Shown: positions 8,836 through 17,048 of the stretch, one piece after another
Numbering within the stretch: position 1 is the stretch's first letter
How the letters are laid out: each line of letters begins with the position of its first letter
NCBI GenBank assembly: GCA_937872315.1
Contig: CALMST010000252.1
Span: 1-64,000 of the forward strand
Direction of reading: 5' to 3'
Origin: an uncultured Ignavibacteria bacterium
Lineage (GTDB): Bacteria > Bacteroidota > Ignavibacteria > Tepidaquicellales > Tepidaquicellaceae
Length of the DNA stretch: 64,000 nucleotides
Translations under genes and position numbers: made by a program
The notes under the pieces: generated by a model
Database searches by the model: none
What the model was told of the DNA's origin: nothing
What the model saw: only the letters and a program-made list of their open reading frames with translations

Positions 8836-9585
8836 ATGAAGATAATTGTATGCGTATCCATAGTACCTGATAGTACAACTAAAGTAAAAATATCAGAAAA
8901 TGGCCGGTCTATAGATTCATCCGATGTGAGTTATATTTTAAATCCCTATGATGAATTTGCAGTGGAGGAAGCTCTTAAATTAAAAGAAAAAAACGGTGGT
9001 GAAGTTATTGCCGTTGCTTATGGAACTGACAGATCCAAAGAGGCATTAAAAAAATCATTTCAGATGGGAGCTGACAAAGGTGTTTTAATAAAATCAGCTG
9101 ATGATAATTTTGATTCATATACTGTTGCAAAGAATCTTTCGGAATACATCAAAGATCAGAATGCAGATGTTATTTTATTCGGAAAACAGTCAATTGATTT
9201 TGACGGATTGCTGGTTCCTTCTATGGTATCTGAAATCTTGAATTTACCATGTATAAGTGTGGTTGTAAAGCTTGAAATAGATAACGGAAAAGTTAAAGCT
9301 GAAAGAGAAATCGAAGGCGGTAAAGAAATTGTTGAATCTTCCCTACCTGTAATTATAGGCGCTCAGAAAGGCTTAAACGAACCGAGATATCCGAATTTAA
9401 AGAGTATAATGGCTGCAAAATCCAAGCCTATAGAAGAAGTATCAAATTTTTATTCCGGCAATAAAGCTGATATCATTGATATGAAACTTCCACCCGCTAA
9501 ATCAGGCGGCAAAATATTCACAAACGGGAAAGAAGATATTCCTGAACTGGTAAGACTTTTAAGAGAAGAAGCAAAAGTCATTTAA
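8836..9585 (+). CDS. etfB: Electron transfer flavoprotein beta subunit
   Basis: A 249-aa protein, the normal size for EtfB. It begins 'MKIIVCVSIVPDSTTKVKI' and contains 'LNPYDEFAVEEALKLKEK', the AMP-binding 'GKQSIDFDGLLVPSMVSEIL' region and the C-terminal recognition-loop stretch 'LPVIIGAQKGLNEPRYPNL'. EtfB and EtfA form a soluble heterodimer that accepts electrons from acyl-CoA and other flavin dehydrogenases and passes them to the quinone pool or to bifurcating partners. It is followed 33 bp later by etfA in the same operon. No dehydrogenase or EtfQO gene is in this window. The 157-bp leader after the tRNA contains only AT-rich sequence. Confidence 0.95.
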   Translation: MKIIVCVSIVPDSTTKVKISENGRSIDSSDVSYILNPYDEFAVEEALKLKEKNGGEVIAVAYGTDRSKEALKKSFQMGADKGVLIKSADDNFDSYTVAKNLSEYIKDQNADVILFGKQSIDFDGLLVPSMVSEILNLPCISVVVKLEIDNGKVKAEREIEGGKEIVESSLPVIIGAQKGLNEPRYPNLKSIMAAKSKPIEEVSNFYSGNKADIIDMKLPPAKSGGKIFTNGKEDIPELVRLLREEAKVI

Positions 9586-9618
9586 AAATTTATTAATTAA
9601 AAGAAATTACAAAAAAAT

Positions 9619-10632
9619 ATGTCCAATAAAATTTTAGCATTTATAGAATCCAAAGACGGGAAATTTAAAAACTCAGCTTTTGAAGTGATTACTGAAGCAT
9701 TAAAAATTGCAGAAGATTCAGGCTCGGAACTTGAAGTTCTCACCATTGGATCAGGACTTGAATCTGAGATAAATGAACTTTCTGTTTACGGTGCAAAAAA
9801 AATCAAAATTGTAGATCTTAACATTCTCAATAAAAAATACGACGGCGGGGAAATAAAATACTCTCCTTCCGCCTATGCAAAAGTCATAAGTGAAATTGCA
9901 AAAAATGCTGAAGCAAATATTATAATATTATCAGCTACATCACTTGGCAAAGACCTTGTCGGTAGGATAGCCGTAAAAACAGATTCTGCCGTCTTTAATG
10001 ACTGTATTGATATTAAACTATCTGACGGGAAGTTAACTGCCAGCAGACCTGTATATGCGGGAAAAAGTATAATTGATATTAATTCTTCTTCAGAAAAAAT
10101 TGTCATGACATTGAGACCGAATGTATTCAAACCGGAAAAAACAGAGAACAGTTCTATCGAAACTGAAAATACGGATATTGAAAATTTAGGTATTAGCGGA
10201 TCAGATTTTTCAACAGTAGTCACTGATGTTATTGTAAGCAATGAAAAACTTGATGTTGCGGAAGCAGACAAGATCGTTTCAGGAGGAAGAGGATTAAGAG
10301 GACCTGAAAATTTCAATTTAATTGAAGATCTTGCCGGATCAATAGGTGCTGCCACCGGAGCATCAAGAGCTGTAGTTGATGCAGGCTGGAGACCTCACTC
10401 TGAACAAGTAGGACAGACAGGTAAAACAGTTTCTCCGAGTTTATATATTGCTTGCGGTATTAGTGGTGCAATTCAGCACCTGGCAGGTATGTCCTCTTCC
10501 AAATGCATTGTTGCAATAAATAAGGATAAAGATGCTCCTATTTTTCAAATTGCAGATTACGGAATTGTCGGGGACGTTTTTGACATAGTTCCTTCGCTGA
10601 CTGAGGAATTCAAAAAAGTATTATCCAATTAA
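9619..10632 (+). CDS. etfA: Electron transfer flavoprotein alpha subunit
   Basis: A 337-aa protein. The N-terminal half is the EtfA alpha/beta domain. The C-terminal ~125 residues hold the FAD-binding signature 'GASRAVVDAGWRPHSEQVGQ' followed by 'TVSPSLYIACGISGAIQH' and 'IVAINKDKDAPIFQIADYG', where FAD sits at the subunit interface. No extra ferredoxin domain is present, so this is a plain EtfA. Located directly behind etfB with an A-rich leader and no strong Shine-Dalgarno site. Confidence 0.95.
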   Translation: MSNKILAFIESKDGKFKNSAFEVITEALKIAEDSGSELEVLTIGSGLESEINELSVYGAKKIKIVDLNILNKKYDGGEIKYSPSAYAKVISEIAKNAEANIIILSATSLGKDLVGRIAVKTDSAVFNDCIDIKLSDGKLTASRPVYAGKSIIDINSSSEKIVMTLRPNVFKPEKTENSSIETENTDIENLGISGSDFSTVVTDVIVSNEKLDVAEADKIVSGGRGLRGPENFNLIEDLAGSIGAATGASRAVVDAGWRPHSEQVGQTGKTVSPSLYIACGISGAIQHLAGMSSSKCIVAINKDKDAPIFQIADYGIVGDVFDIVPSLTEEFKKVLSN

Positions 10633-10710
10633 ATTTCTGATAATTATATTGAAAATTCGAAACTTTTAATTTAGCTTTATAGTAATTAAATTTAAAAAAA
10701 AGATTTACAA

Positions 10711-11367
10711 ATGGATAATTCTCAGGAAACAATACAGGTTGATATTTACGGACTTTCATTAACTCCTTCGATAAGTGGCGGCGGATATGCCATTATTCTG
10801 AAAGAAATCACCGGAAGCAGACGACTTCCCATTATCATAGGTCAATATGAAGCTCAATCCATTGCGCTGGAGCTTGAAGGTATAAAACCTCCGAGACCAC
10901 TGACCCATGACCTCTTAAAGGAAGTAATAGAAACATTCGGATATGCTGTAAATTATGTTGTGATAAATGAATTACGTGATTCGACTTTTTTTGCAAGAAT
11001 AAAATTTGACTCACCTACCGTTGAAGAAATGGATGCAAGACCTTCAGATGCTATTGCCATTGCTTTAAAATTCTCTTCACCAATATATGTAAATTCTGAG
11101 ATAATGGATGAAGTTGGCTTTGTTCCTGAATATGATGATCAGGTACTTCCAAAGCAGGAAACATCTTTTGAAGATCCTGAATCGTTATCTGAGGAAGATG
11201 AACAGATAAGATCAAAACAAATCGAGACGAAAAATCTTTCCAATAAAGAAAAAAAACTGATTCAGCTAAAGAATGACCTGGATGAAGCTATTACAAAAGA
11301 GGATTATGAAAAAGCTGCGCAGCTAAGAGATGAAATAAAAAAAATGGAAATTTCCAATTTAAATTAG
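10711..11367 (+). CDS. Bifunctional-nuclease-family (DUF151) protein with C-terminal UVR motif
   Basis: A 218-aa protein. Residues ~5-135 are the DUF151/BFN domain ('LPIIIGQYEAQSIALELEG', 'RPLTHDLLKEVIETFG', 'ARPSDAIAIALK'), named for a plant and bacterial protein reported to have RNase and DNase activity. After an acidic linker, residues ~175-215 form a UvrB/UvrC-type UVR coiled-coil motif ('DLDEAITKEDYEKAAQLRDEI'). The combination occurs in Bacteroidota and relatives. Substrate and role are unproven. It is 78 bp behind etfA and may be cotranscribed. Confidence 0.88.
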   Translation: MDNSQETIQVDIYGLSLTPSISGGGYAIILKEITGSRRLPIIIGQYEAQSIALELEGIKPPRPLTHDLLKEVIETFGYAVNYVVINELRDSTFFARIKFDSPTVEEMDARPSDAIAIALKFSSPIYVNSEIMDEVGFVPEYDDQVLPKQETSFEDPESLSEEDEQIRSKQIETKNLSNKEKKLIQLKNDLDEAITKEDYEKAAQLRDEIKKMEISNLN

Positions 11368-11409
11368 TATCAAAAAAAATATTATTAACTTCAAATTTAA
11401 TTATAATAA

Positions 11410-11988
11410 TTGAAAAAATACTCCGTAGCTCTGATCTTTTTTATAATCTTTAACTCATCGTTTTCTTTTTCTCAATATTCAGTAATCCCTGAACCATACA
11501 AATTAAATACTGATAGTAAAAAATCTTCTTTTTTAAAATCCGAGTTCAATCTGAATCCGGTAAAAAGCAGTTCTTCAGGCGCTTATGGCGGCTTTAATGT
11601 TGGTTTGGCTTTAATAGAAGGACAAGCCGGATTTGCTATAGGAGCTTTTGCTGAATTAGGCAACGGAAAAACGTCATTTGTCCCTCAGGCAAATTACTGG
11701 AATACCAGTGACGGCAGTAACTTTGAATTAGCGGGCCTTGCCAGATTCATGCTTGGTAAAACTGGTCCTAAACCTTATATTGACGGCGGTCTGGGTGTTA
11801 ATTTTTACAACTCTGATACTCTCGATTTTACAAAGCTAAGTATAATTATTGGAGGAGGAATCGAACTTGATAATGTAAGTTCATCTTTTACTCTTTTGTT
11901 TGACGGAAAATACAAACTCATAATAAATGATCCCGGGAATCTATCATGTTTTATTTTTACTGCGGGTATGAAATTCCCGTTTGAATAA
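11410..11988 (+). CDS. Predicted outer-membrane beta-barrel protein
   Basis: A 192-aa protein starting at TTG (no ATG is suitably placed) with a clear signal peptide (KKYSVALIFFIIFNSSFSFSQ). The rest alternates short beta strands with Gly-rich turns (GGFNVGLALIEGQAGFAIGAFAEL, PYIDGGLGVNFYNS) and ends in phenylalanine region 'KFPFE', as in small OmpA/OmpW-like barrels. No named family was recognised. It lies 42 bp after the BFN gene and is followed by a strong terminator. Confidence 0.7.
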   Translation: MKKYSVALIFFIIFNSSFSFSQYSVIPEPYKLNTDSKKSSFLKSEFNLNPVKSSSSGAYGGFNVGLALIEGQAGFAIGAFAELGNGKTSFVPQANYWNTSDGSNFELAGLARFMLGKTGPKPYIDGGLGVNFYNSDTLDFTKLSIIIGGGIELDNVSSSFTLLFDGKYKLIINDPGNLSCFIFTAGMKFPFE

Positions 11989-12011
11989 TTTAAATTCAGA
12001 AAAAATTTAAT

Positions 12012-12046
12012 TGCGTAAAAGCCCGAACTTTTACGCATTTTTTTTT
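12012..12046 (+). terminator. Rho-independent terminator just before coaX
   Basis: A 10-bp stem (TGCGTAAAAG 12012-12021 with CTTTTACGCA 12028-12037), a 6-nt loop and a run of nine T. It ends only a few bases before the coaX start at 12052, so coaX needs readthrough or a promoter overlapping the terminator. Confidence 0.85.
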
Positions 12047-12051
12047 ATTGT

Positions 12052-12792
12052 ATGAAAAATCTTATCATCGATGTCGGGAACTCTGCAATAAAAATATGTA
12101 CCGGAAATTCATTTTCATTAGCATTGCAGGATATCGTGAGTTGCCCTTATTCAAAAAAGGAATTTGAAAAGGAAGCGCGATTGTTTATCACAAATTATAT
12201 AAAAGGAAAATCCTTCAGCAGAATAGGCATATCAGTATTAAATAAAGATAAGAAAGAATTTCTTAAAGATCTTTTTTCAAATATTACAAAAACCAAACCG
12301 GATTTTATAAGCAGGGATACAGATCTTCCATTTAAGATCAGGTATAAAGAAGGTCTTGGAAACGACAGAATATGCAGCATTGCCGGCGCATTGGGTACTT
12401 TAAACAAATCAAGCATTCTTGTTATTGACTTTGGAACCGCAACTACTTATACATTAATGGTAAACAAAATCCTTACAGGAGGAGTAATCTCTCCCGGTAT
12501 AAATACTTCATTAAGATCATTGACATACAATACCGATCTTCCAGATATTTCATTGAAATTTCCCGTAAAAATTTTTACTAATAATACCAAAGATAATATC
12601 CGATCCGGGATTCTATATCAAACTTTGTTCGCTACAGAAGCATTCATTAAGGAATCACGTAAAAATCACCCCGGCATACTCGTTGCAGCTACCGGCGGTC
12701 TTTCAGATATCATTGCAAAAAAAACAGATCTGATTGATTGTACTGACAAGGATCTTGTTTTAAAAGGTATAAATTTTATTCTTCAAAGATGA
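12052..12792 (+). CDS. coaX: Type III pantothenate kinase
   Basis: A 246-aa protein of the CoaX family (ASKHA fold). Visible motifs are the phosphate-1 loop 'IIDVGNSAIKI', 'GLGNDRICSIAGAL' (the GxDR motif that binds pantothenate), 'ILVIDFGTATTYTLM' and 'GGVISPGINTSLRSL'. It phosphorylates pantothenate in the first step of coenzyme A synthesis. Length is normal. Its stop overlaps the start of the next gene by 4 bases (ATGA), which indicates translational coupling. Confidence 0.93.
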   Translation: MKNLIIDVGNSAIKICTGNSFSLALQDIVSCPYSKKEFEKEARLFITNYIKGKSFSRIGISVLNKDKKEFLKDLFSNITKTKPDFISRDTDLPFKIRYKEGLGNDRICSIAGALGTLNKSSILVIDFGTATTYTLMVNKILTGGVISPGINTSLRSLTYNTDLPDISLKFPVKIFTNNTKDNIRSGILYQTLFATEAFIKESRKNHPGILVAATGGLSDIIAKKTDLIDCTDKDLVLKGINFILQR

Positions 12793-13208
12793 AAATAATT
12801 ACAAAGGAAATAATTATTTCAACTGAGGGGAATTGCGACATTGTCAACATCACTGAAAATGTCCAGGAAATTTTAAGAGCCGGTAAACTTAAAGAAGGCA
12901 ATTGCTGTGTTTTTTCCATTGGCTCCACTGCATCTGTAACTACCATAGAATATGAACCCGGACTCATTAAAGACATTCCGAAGATCCTCGATAAACTGAT
13001 CCCGGTTTATTCCAGATATAACCATAATGATACGTGGGGTGACAACAACGGGCATTCACACATAAGATCAGCGCTGATAGGCACTTCATTCAATGTACCT
13101 TTTATCAAAAATGAGCTTATACTCGGCACATGGCAGCAAATTGTTTTAATTGACTTTGATAACAGAAAGCGGCACAGAAGGATCATTGTTCAATTAACCG
13201 GAGAATAA
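12789..13208 (+). CDS. YjbQ/UPF0047 family protein
   Basis: A 139-aa protein of the COG0432/UPF0047 (YjbQ) family. Family marks are 'GSTASVTTIEYEPGL', 'YNHNDTWGDNNGHSHIRSAL', 'PFIKNELILGTWQQIVLIDF' and 'RHRRIIVQLTGE'; the histidines in the HSH stretch belong to the metal-site region. The family has been reported to have weak thiamine-phosphate-synthase activity when expressed in E. coli, but its physiological role is not settled. It overlaps coaX by 4 bases. Confidence 0.9.
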   Translation: MKIITKEIIISTEGNCDIVNITENVQEILRAGKLKEGNCCVFSIGSTASVTTIEYEPGLIKDIPKILDKLIPVYSRYNHNDTWGDNNGHSHIRSALIGTSFNVPFIKNELILGTWQQIVLIDFDNRKRHRRIIVQLTGE

Positions 13209-13218
13209 GTAAATCATT

Positions 13219-14688
13219 TTGAAAACCAAAATTATTTTTTTTCTCATTATACTAGTTTCAGTTTTACTCAGAATTTATGGGATTGAAGATAAAAATCTCT
13301 GGTTCGATGAAGTATATTCCTGGAAATTATCCCGGTATAATTTAACCGATATTGTTTCTCTGACTTCAGGAGATATTCACCCTCCCCTCTTTTACATTTT
13401 ATTGAAATTCTGGACGGGTATTTTTTCAGACAGCATAGTATCAATGAGAATGCTGAGTGCTTTCTTTGGAGTATTAAGCATACTGTTCTTATACAAATTA
13501 TCAAAGATTTTTCTGAAAAATAATATTCAGATATTTTTTGTTGTTTTGATCTATATGGTTTCACCTCTGAATATTTTTTATTCACAGGAAGTCAGAATGC
13601 TGAACCTAAATTTATTTTTATGCCTGGGCTCAGTTTATTATTTCTTCAAATTTTCGGAAAATCAAAACTTTAAAACCGGTTCAATTTATGTTTTCTTTTC
13701 TGTTCTTGCAATTTATACTCATTACTTTGCATTACTGATCATTTTCTCACAACTGGTAATTGCAATTTCAAATTATTTTTTTAACGGAAAAGACAGAAAA
13801 TCTTTATTCCGCAGTTTAAAATATTTATTCACAATATTTATTTTTTACATTCCCTGGATCAGTGTTTTTATAGGTCAGGTAACCAAAGGTCAGCCATGGC
13901 GGACCGAGCAATCTATCCGTCAGGTTGGAAAAAATCTGCTCGATTATTTTAAGGATATTTTTTTCAGCAGTTATTTTACATTCGAAAGCAATGCTTTAAT
14001 GATATTTGCATCTATATTCAGCATTTTTATTTTACTGTTTCTGGTTTATTCTTTCATAAGAATTTTAAACGAAAGATCCTTTTTCAGCAGTAAAATCAAC
14101 ATGGTCCTGTTAATTTTCCTAATACCTTTAGCAATTGCTCTGATAATTTCATTCAGACAAAGCATAGTCTTATCTAGATACCTGAGTATAATTCTTCCAT
14201 ACCTGTTTATAGTTTTAGTGTATTTTATCTTTAAACAATTTAAACCTAAAGCTGCATACAGTCTTTGTATTTTTTTAATACTTGTAAGCTGTTACGGAAC
14301 TTATATAAATTACAATAACAAATTCAAGAATAATGATTACCGTAAAATCATTTCATATCTGGAAAAAAATTACAGCGCAGGTGATGTAATCATCGCAGAG
14401 CCTCATTTCATGGGCTGGAGCATAGATTATTATGTGGAACACAATGAGACAAATATTAGAAAACCTGAAGTACTCGGATGGGATCTAAATATGCAGATAG
14501 ATTCTTTAAAAAAACTGAACTATATAAATAATGTATGGGTTATCACAGACTATAGTTCTCTGGATAATACAAAATATGATTCGTTAAATAAACTGATGCA
14601 GGATCTTGATTTCACACAGAAACAGAAAAAATCATTTTATCTGATCCCTTCAAAAGTAAATGTTGAGTACTACACAAAATCACAATAA
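13219..14688 (+). CDS. GT39-like membrane glycosyltransferase
   Basis: A 489-aa multipass membrane protein (about ten helices) starting at TTG. The first periplasmic loop has the paired acidic residues D30-E31 in 'NLWFDEVYSW', followed by 'DIHPPLFYILLKFW' and 'SMRMLSAFFGVLSILFLY', the pattern of ArnT/PMT_2-type GT-C glycosyltransferases that use polyprenyl-phosphate sugars. The C-terminal ~130 residues are soluble and periplasmic. Likely target: a cell-surface lipid or protein; the acceptor is unknown. It starts 10 bp after the YjbQ-family gene and is probably in the same operon. Confidence 0.82.
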   Translation: MKTKIIFFLIILVSVLLRIYGIEDKNLWFDEVYSWKLSRYNLTDIVSLTSGDIHPPLFYILLKFWTGIFSDSIVSMRMLSAFFGVLSILFLYKLSKIFLKNNIQIFFVVLIYMVSPLNIFYSQEVRMLNLNLFLCLGSVYYFFKFSENQNFKTGSIYVFFSVLAIYTHYFALLIIFSQLVIAISNYFFNGKDRKSLFRSLKYLFTIFIFYIPWISVFIGQVTKGQPWRTEQSIRQVGKNLLDYFKDIFFSSYFTFESNALMIFASIFSIFILLFLVYSFIRILNERSFFSSKINMVLLIFLIPLAIALIISFRQSIVLSRYLSIILPYLFIVLVYFIFKQFKPKAAYSLCIFLILVSCYGTYINYNNKFKNNDYRKIISYLEKNYSAGDVIIAEPHFMGWSIDYYVEHNETNIRKPEVLGWDLNMQIDSLKKLNYINNVWVITDYSSLDNTKYDSLNKLMQDLDFTQKQKKSFYLIPSKVNVEYYTKSQ

Positions 14689-14817
14689 ATTTTTCATTAT
14701 ATTGCTAATAAATTATGACAATTATATAATGTTACATTAAATTCTTTATCTTTATTTTTAACTCTAAATGTCTTAAATTTCACAAAAAAATCATACACTA
14801 TATTTAAATTCATTTAA

Positions 14818-16941
14818 ATGCTCCCATATTATAAGATACTCTTTAAGAGGCTCTATTCTTTAAGAAATACCCGGAAATTATTCATTCTTTCAATAACAAC
14901 TCTTTCAATTCTAATAACTGCTTTTTATAATCCTTTAAATATTCAGGAAGATATTAATAATAAATATACCAATATCGGGAATATCGGATTAACAGTTACC
15001 AACTACGGTACTATAGGTAACGGCTTTTCCTCATTTCCGGAACAGCCTTCCTGCCAGTATCCGAAAGGTTCAGGTATAGAAAATCTTTTCATCGGAGGGA
15101 TCTGGATAGGTGGTGTAAAAGACGGTTTAATAAGCGTATCCACTGCTGCGGTCGATGTTTCAACATCCAACAGGACTGCCGGATTTGAATTCACAAATGC
15201 TCCAAGCTCTACAATTCTTGAAAGGTCTTCACTTCAGACTTCGCCAAATTACAGACCCGATGCGATTTCACACCAGGATTTTGTTTGTCAGTTTTTTGAT
15301 ACCAATGTCACATATAACGGTACCGTTATTCAGGATCATATACCTGTTGGATACAAAGTACTTTTGGAAACATATTGTTATGATTTTAACTTTGCAAACA
15401 ACTGGGTAATTCTAAATTATAAAATAGTCAATATCGGCTACAGAGGTTTAAATCAGCCAATTGACAGTATATATGTCGGAATGTGGTGTGACGGTGTTGT
15501 CAGGAATACCAACATTACTCCACCGGGCGGATCTTCTTTTTACAGTAAAGGCGCTGATGGTTATGACAGTACTTACAGAATGGCTTATGAATATGATTAT
15601 GACGGTGACCCCGGTTTTACAGATACATATGTTGCTTTTAAATTACTTGGAGTTACTCCAAGACCTGCCAATGAGAACATAAATGACAAGACACACTTCA
15701 CAATATGGCAGTTCAGAAATACAACCGATCCTTTATATTTTTCTCCTACGGTAGATAACAGTTCGGCTCCTGACGGCGCAGGCAAATACCAGAAATTACA
15801 GGGATATTTAAAGACAAATCCAAATGATTCTATCGATAATCCAACCGTGATTCCGTCCAGACTTGATGTATTAAGGCATACTCCGAGTAACAGATCAACA
15901 CTTGTTTCTTATGGTCCGGTCAGAAATGAAAATAACAGCAGTTATTCTCTCCGATATATCGAAGATACTTTGAATGTTGTATTTGCTGTTGTGTGTGCTA
16001 AAAAGACAGGAAGTGATCCTACGACATGGGATTCAGCTTATCAGAGAAATGATCTTAATGTTGCAGCCAGCTGGGCGCAAAGCGCATATGATAACGGTTA
16101 TAAACTTCCCTCCCCTCCAGATATTCCTGTTACAAAGACAGTAATAAAAGATAAGAATGTAACATTATACTGGTCAGCTAACGCTGAGAGATCAATAGAT
16201 CCTATATCAAATCTTGAAGACTTTGAAGGTTACAGAATATACAGAACAAATCCGGGAACTGATCTTAGTCTTAATCAGGACCTGACAAGTTTATTAAATC
16301 TGGTCGGAGAATTTGACAGTACGCGTAATAATGTCAGCAATAATACGGGATTCAATTTTATAAAACTTGACCAGCCAAAATATTTTGAGGGTGATACAAC
16401 TGCTTATTACTATACATTTGATTTTCCTAATCAGTTAAACGGATTTCAGTATGTTTATTCCGTAACGGCATTTGACAAAGGTGATATTTCACAGAATCTC
16501 GGTTCACTTGAAAGTTCTATTTTATCAAACGCGCAGAGAGTTATTGTAGGTACTCCGTCTAATGACGATCCGAATGCTGAAATTGGAGTATATCCAAATC
16601 CATACTATGGCAGTGCAGTATGGGATGGTAGCGGAAACAAACAGGAATTGTTAAGGAAAATTTATTTTTTTAATCTGCCTTCAAAATGTACTATCTCGAT
16701 ATGGTCTCTTTCAGGCGATCTTGTAGATCAGCTGTATCATGACGGTGCGACATATAACGGCGGAGACATAGAATGGTACAATACATACGCGGACGGAAGT
16801 CAGAAATTTGCCGGCGGTGAACACGCATGGGATCTTGTTACAAAAAGCGATCAGGCAATAGCTTCAGGACTTTATTTATTCACTGTCGAAGATCAGAATT
16901 CGGGTGAAGTGAAAAAGGGCAAATTTGTGATTGTAAAATAA
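14818..16941 (+). CDS. Large exported protein with FlgD/Ig-like C-terminal domain
   Basis: A 707-aa protein. The N-terminus is basic with one membrane or signal segment (about residues 20-40). The body begins with 'GNIGLTVTNYGTIGNGF' and 'IENLFIGGIWIGGVKDG', a signature I associate with large exported proteins of Ignavibacteria and Fibrobacter. A fibronectin-like region follows at ~430-545. The C-terminus (~565-707) contains 'IGVYPNPYYGSAVWD' and 'GLYLFTVEDQNSGEVKKGKFVIVK', related to FlgD-Ig and T9SS sorting domains but lacking the standard QNYPNPFNP. Probably surface-exposed; no enzymatic motif. The A/T-rich 129-bp gap upstream likely carries its promoter. Confidence 0.75.
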   Translation: MLPYYKILFKRLYSLRNTRKLFILSITTLSILITAFYNPLNIQEDINNKYTNIGNIGLTVTNYGTIGNGFSSFPEQPSCQYPKGSGIENLFIGGIWIGGVKDGLISVSTAAVDVSTSNRTAGFEFTNAPSSTILERSSLQTSPNYRPDAISHQDFVCQFFDTNVTYNGTVIQDHIPVGYKVLLETYCYDFNFANNWVILNYKIVNIGYRGLNQPIDSIYVGMWCDGVVRNTNITPPGGSSFYSKGADGYDSTYRMAYEYDYDGDPGFTDTYVAFKLLGVTPRPANENINDKTHFTIWQFRNTTDPLYFSPTVDNSSAPDGAGKYQKLQGYLKTNPNDSIDNPTVIPSRLDVLRHTPSNRSTLVSYGPVRNENNSSYSLRYIEDTLNVVFAVVCAKKTGSDPTTWDSAYQRNDLNVAASWAQSAYDNGYKLPSPPDIPVTKTVIKDKNVTLYWSANAERSIDPISNLEDFEGYRIYRTNPGTDLSLNQDLTSLLNLVGEFDSTRNNVSNNTGFNFIKLDQPKYFEGDTTAYYYTFDFPNQLNGFQYVYSVTAFDKGDISQNLGSLESSILSNAQRVIVGTPSNDDPNAEIGVYPNPYYGSAVWDGSGNKQELLRKIYFFNLPSKCTISIWSLSGDLVDQLYHDGATYNGGDIEWYNTYADGSQKFAGGEHAWDLVTKSDQAIASGLYLFTVEDQNSGEVKKGKFVIVK

Positions 16942-17048
16942 TCGGGTTTTTAAAAAATTTTTTTAATAAGTATAAACAAGCTCTTTTAGAATAAACAAAA
17001 TAATTAAAACCAAAAATTTAAATCAAAAATAATCTTATAAATTAAAAA

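Noticed and set aside
9873-10355. 160-aa minus-strand reading frame
   Set aside because: Antisense to etfA, which is certain from its FAD-binding motif; no family resemblance or start signal.
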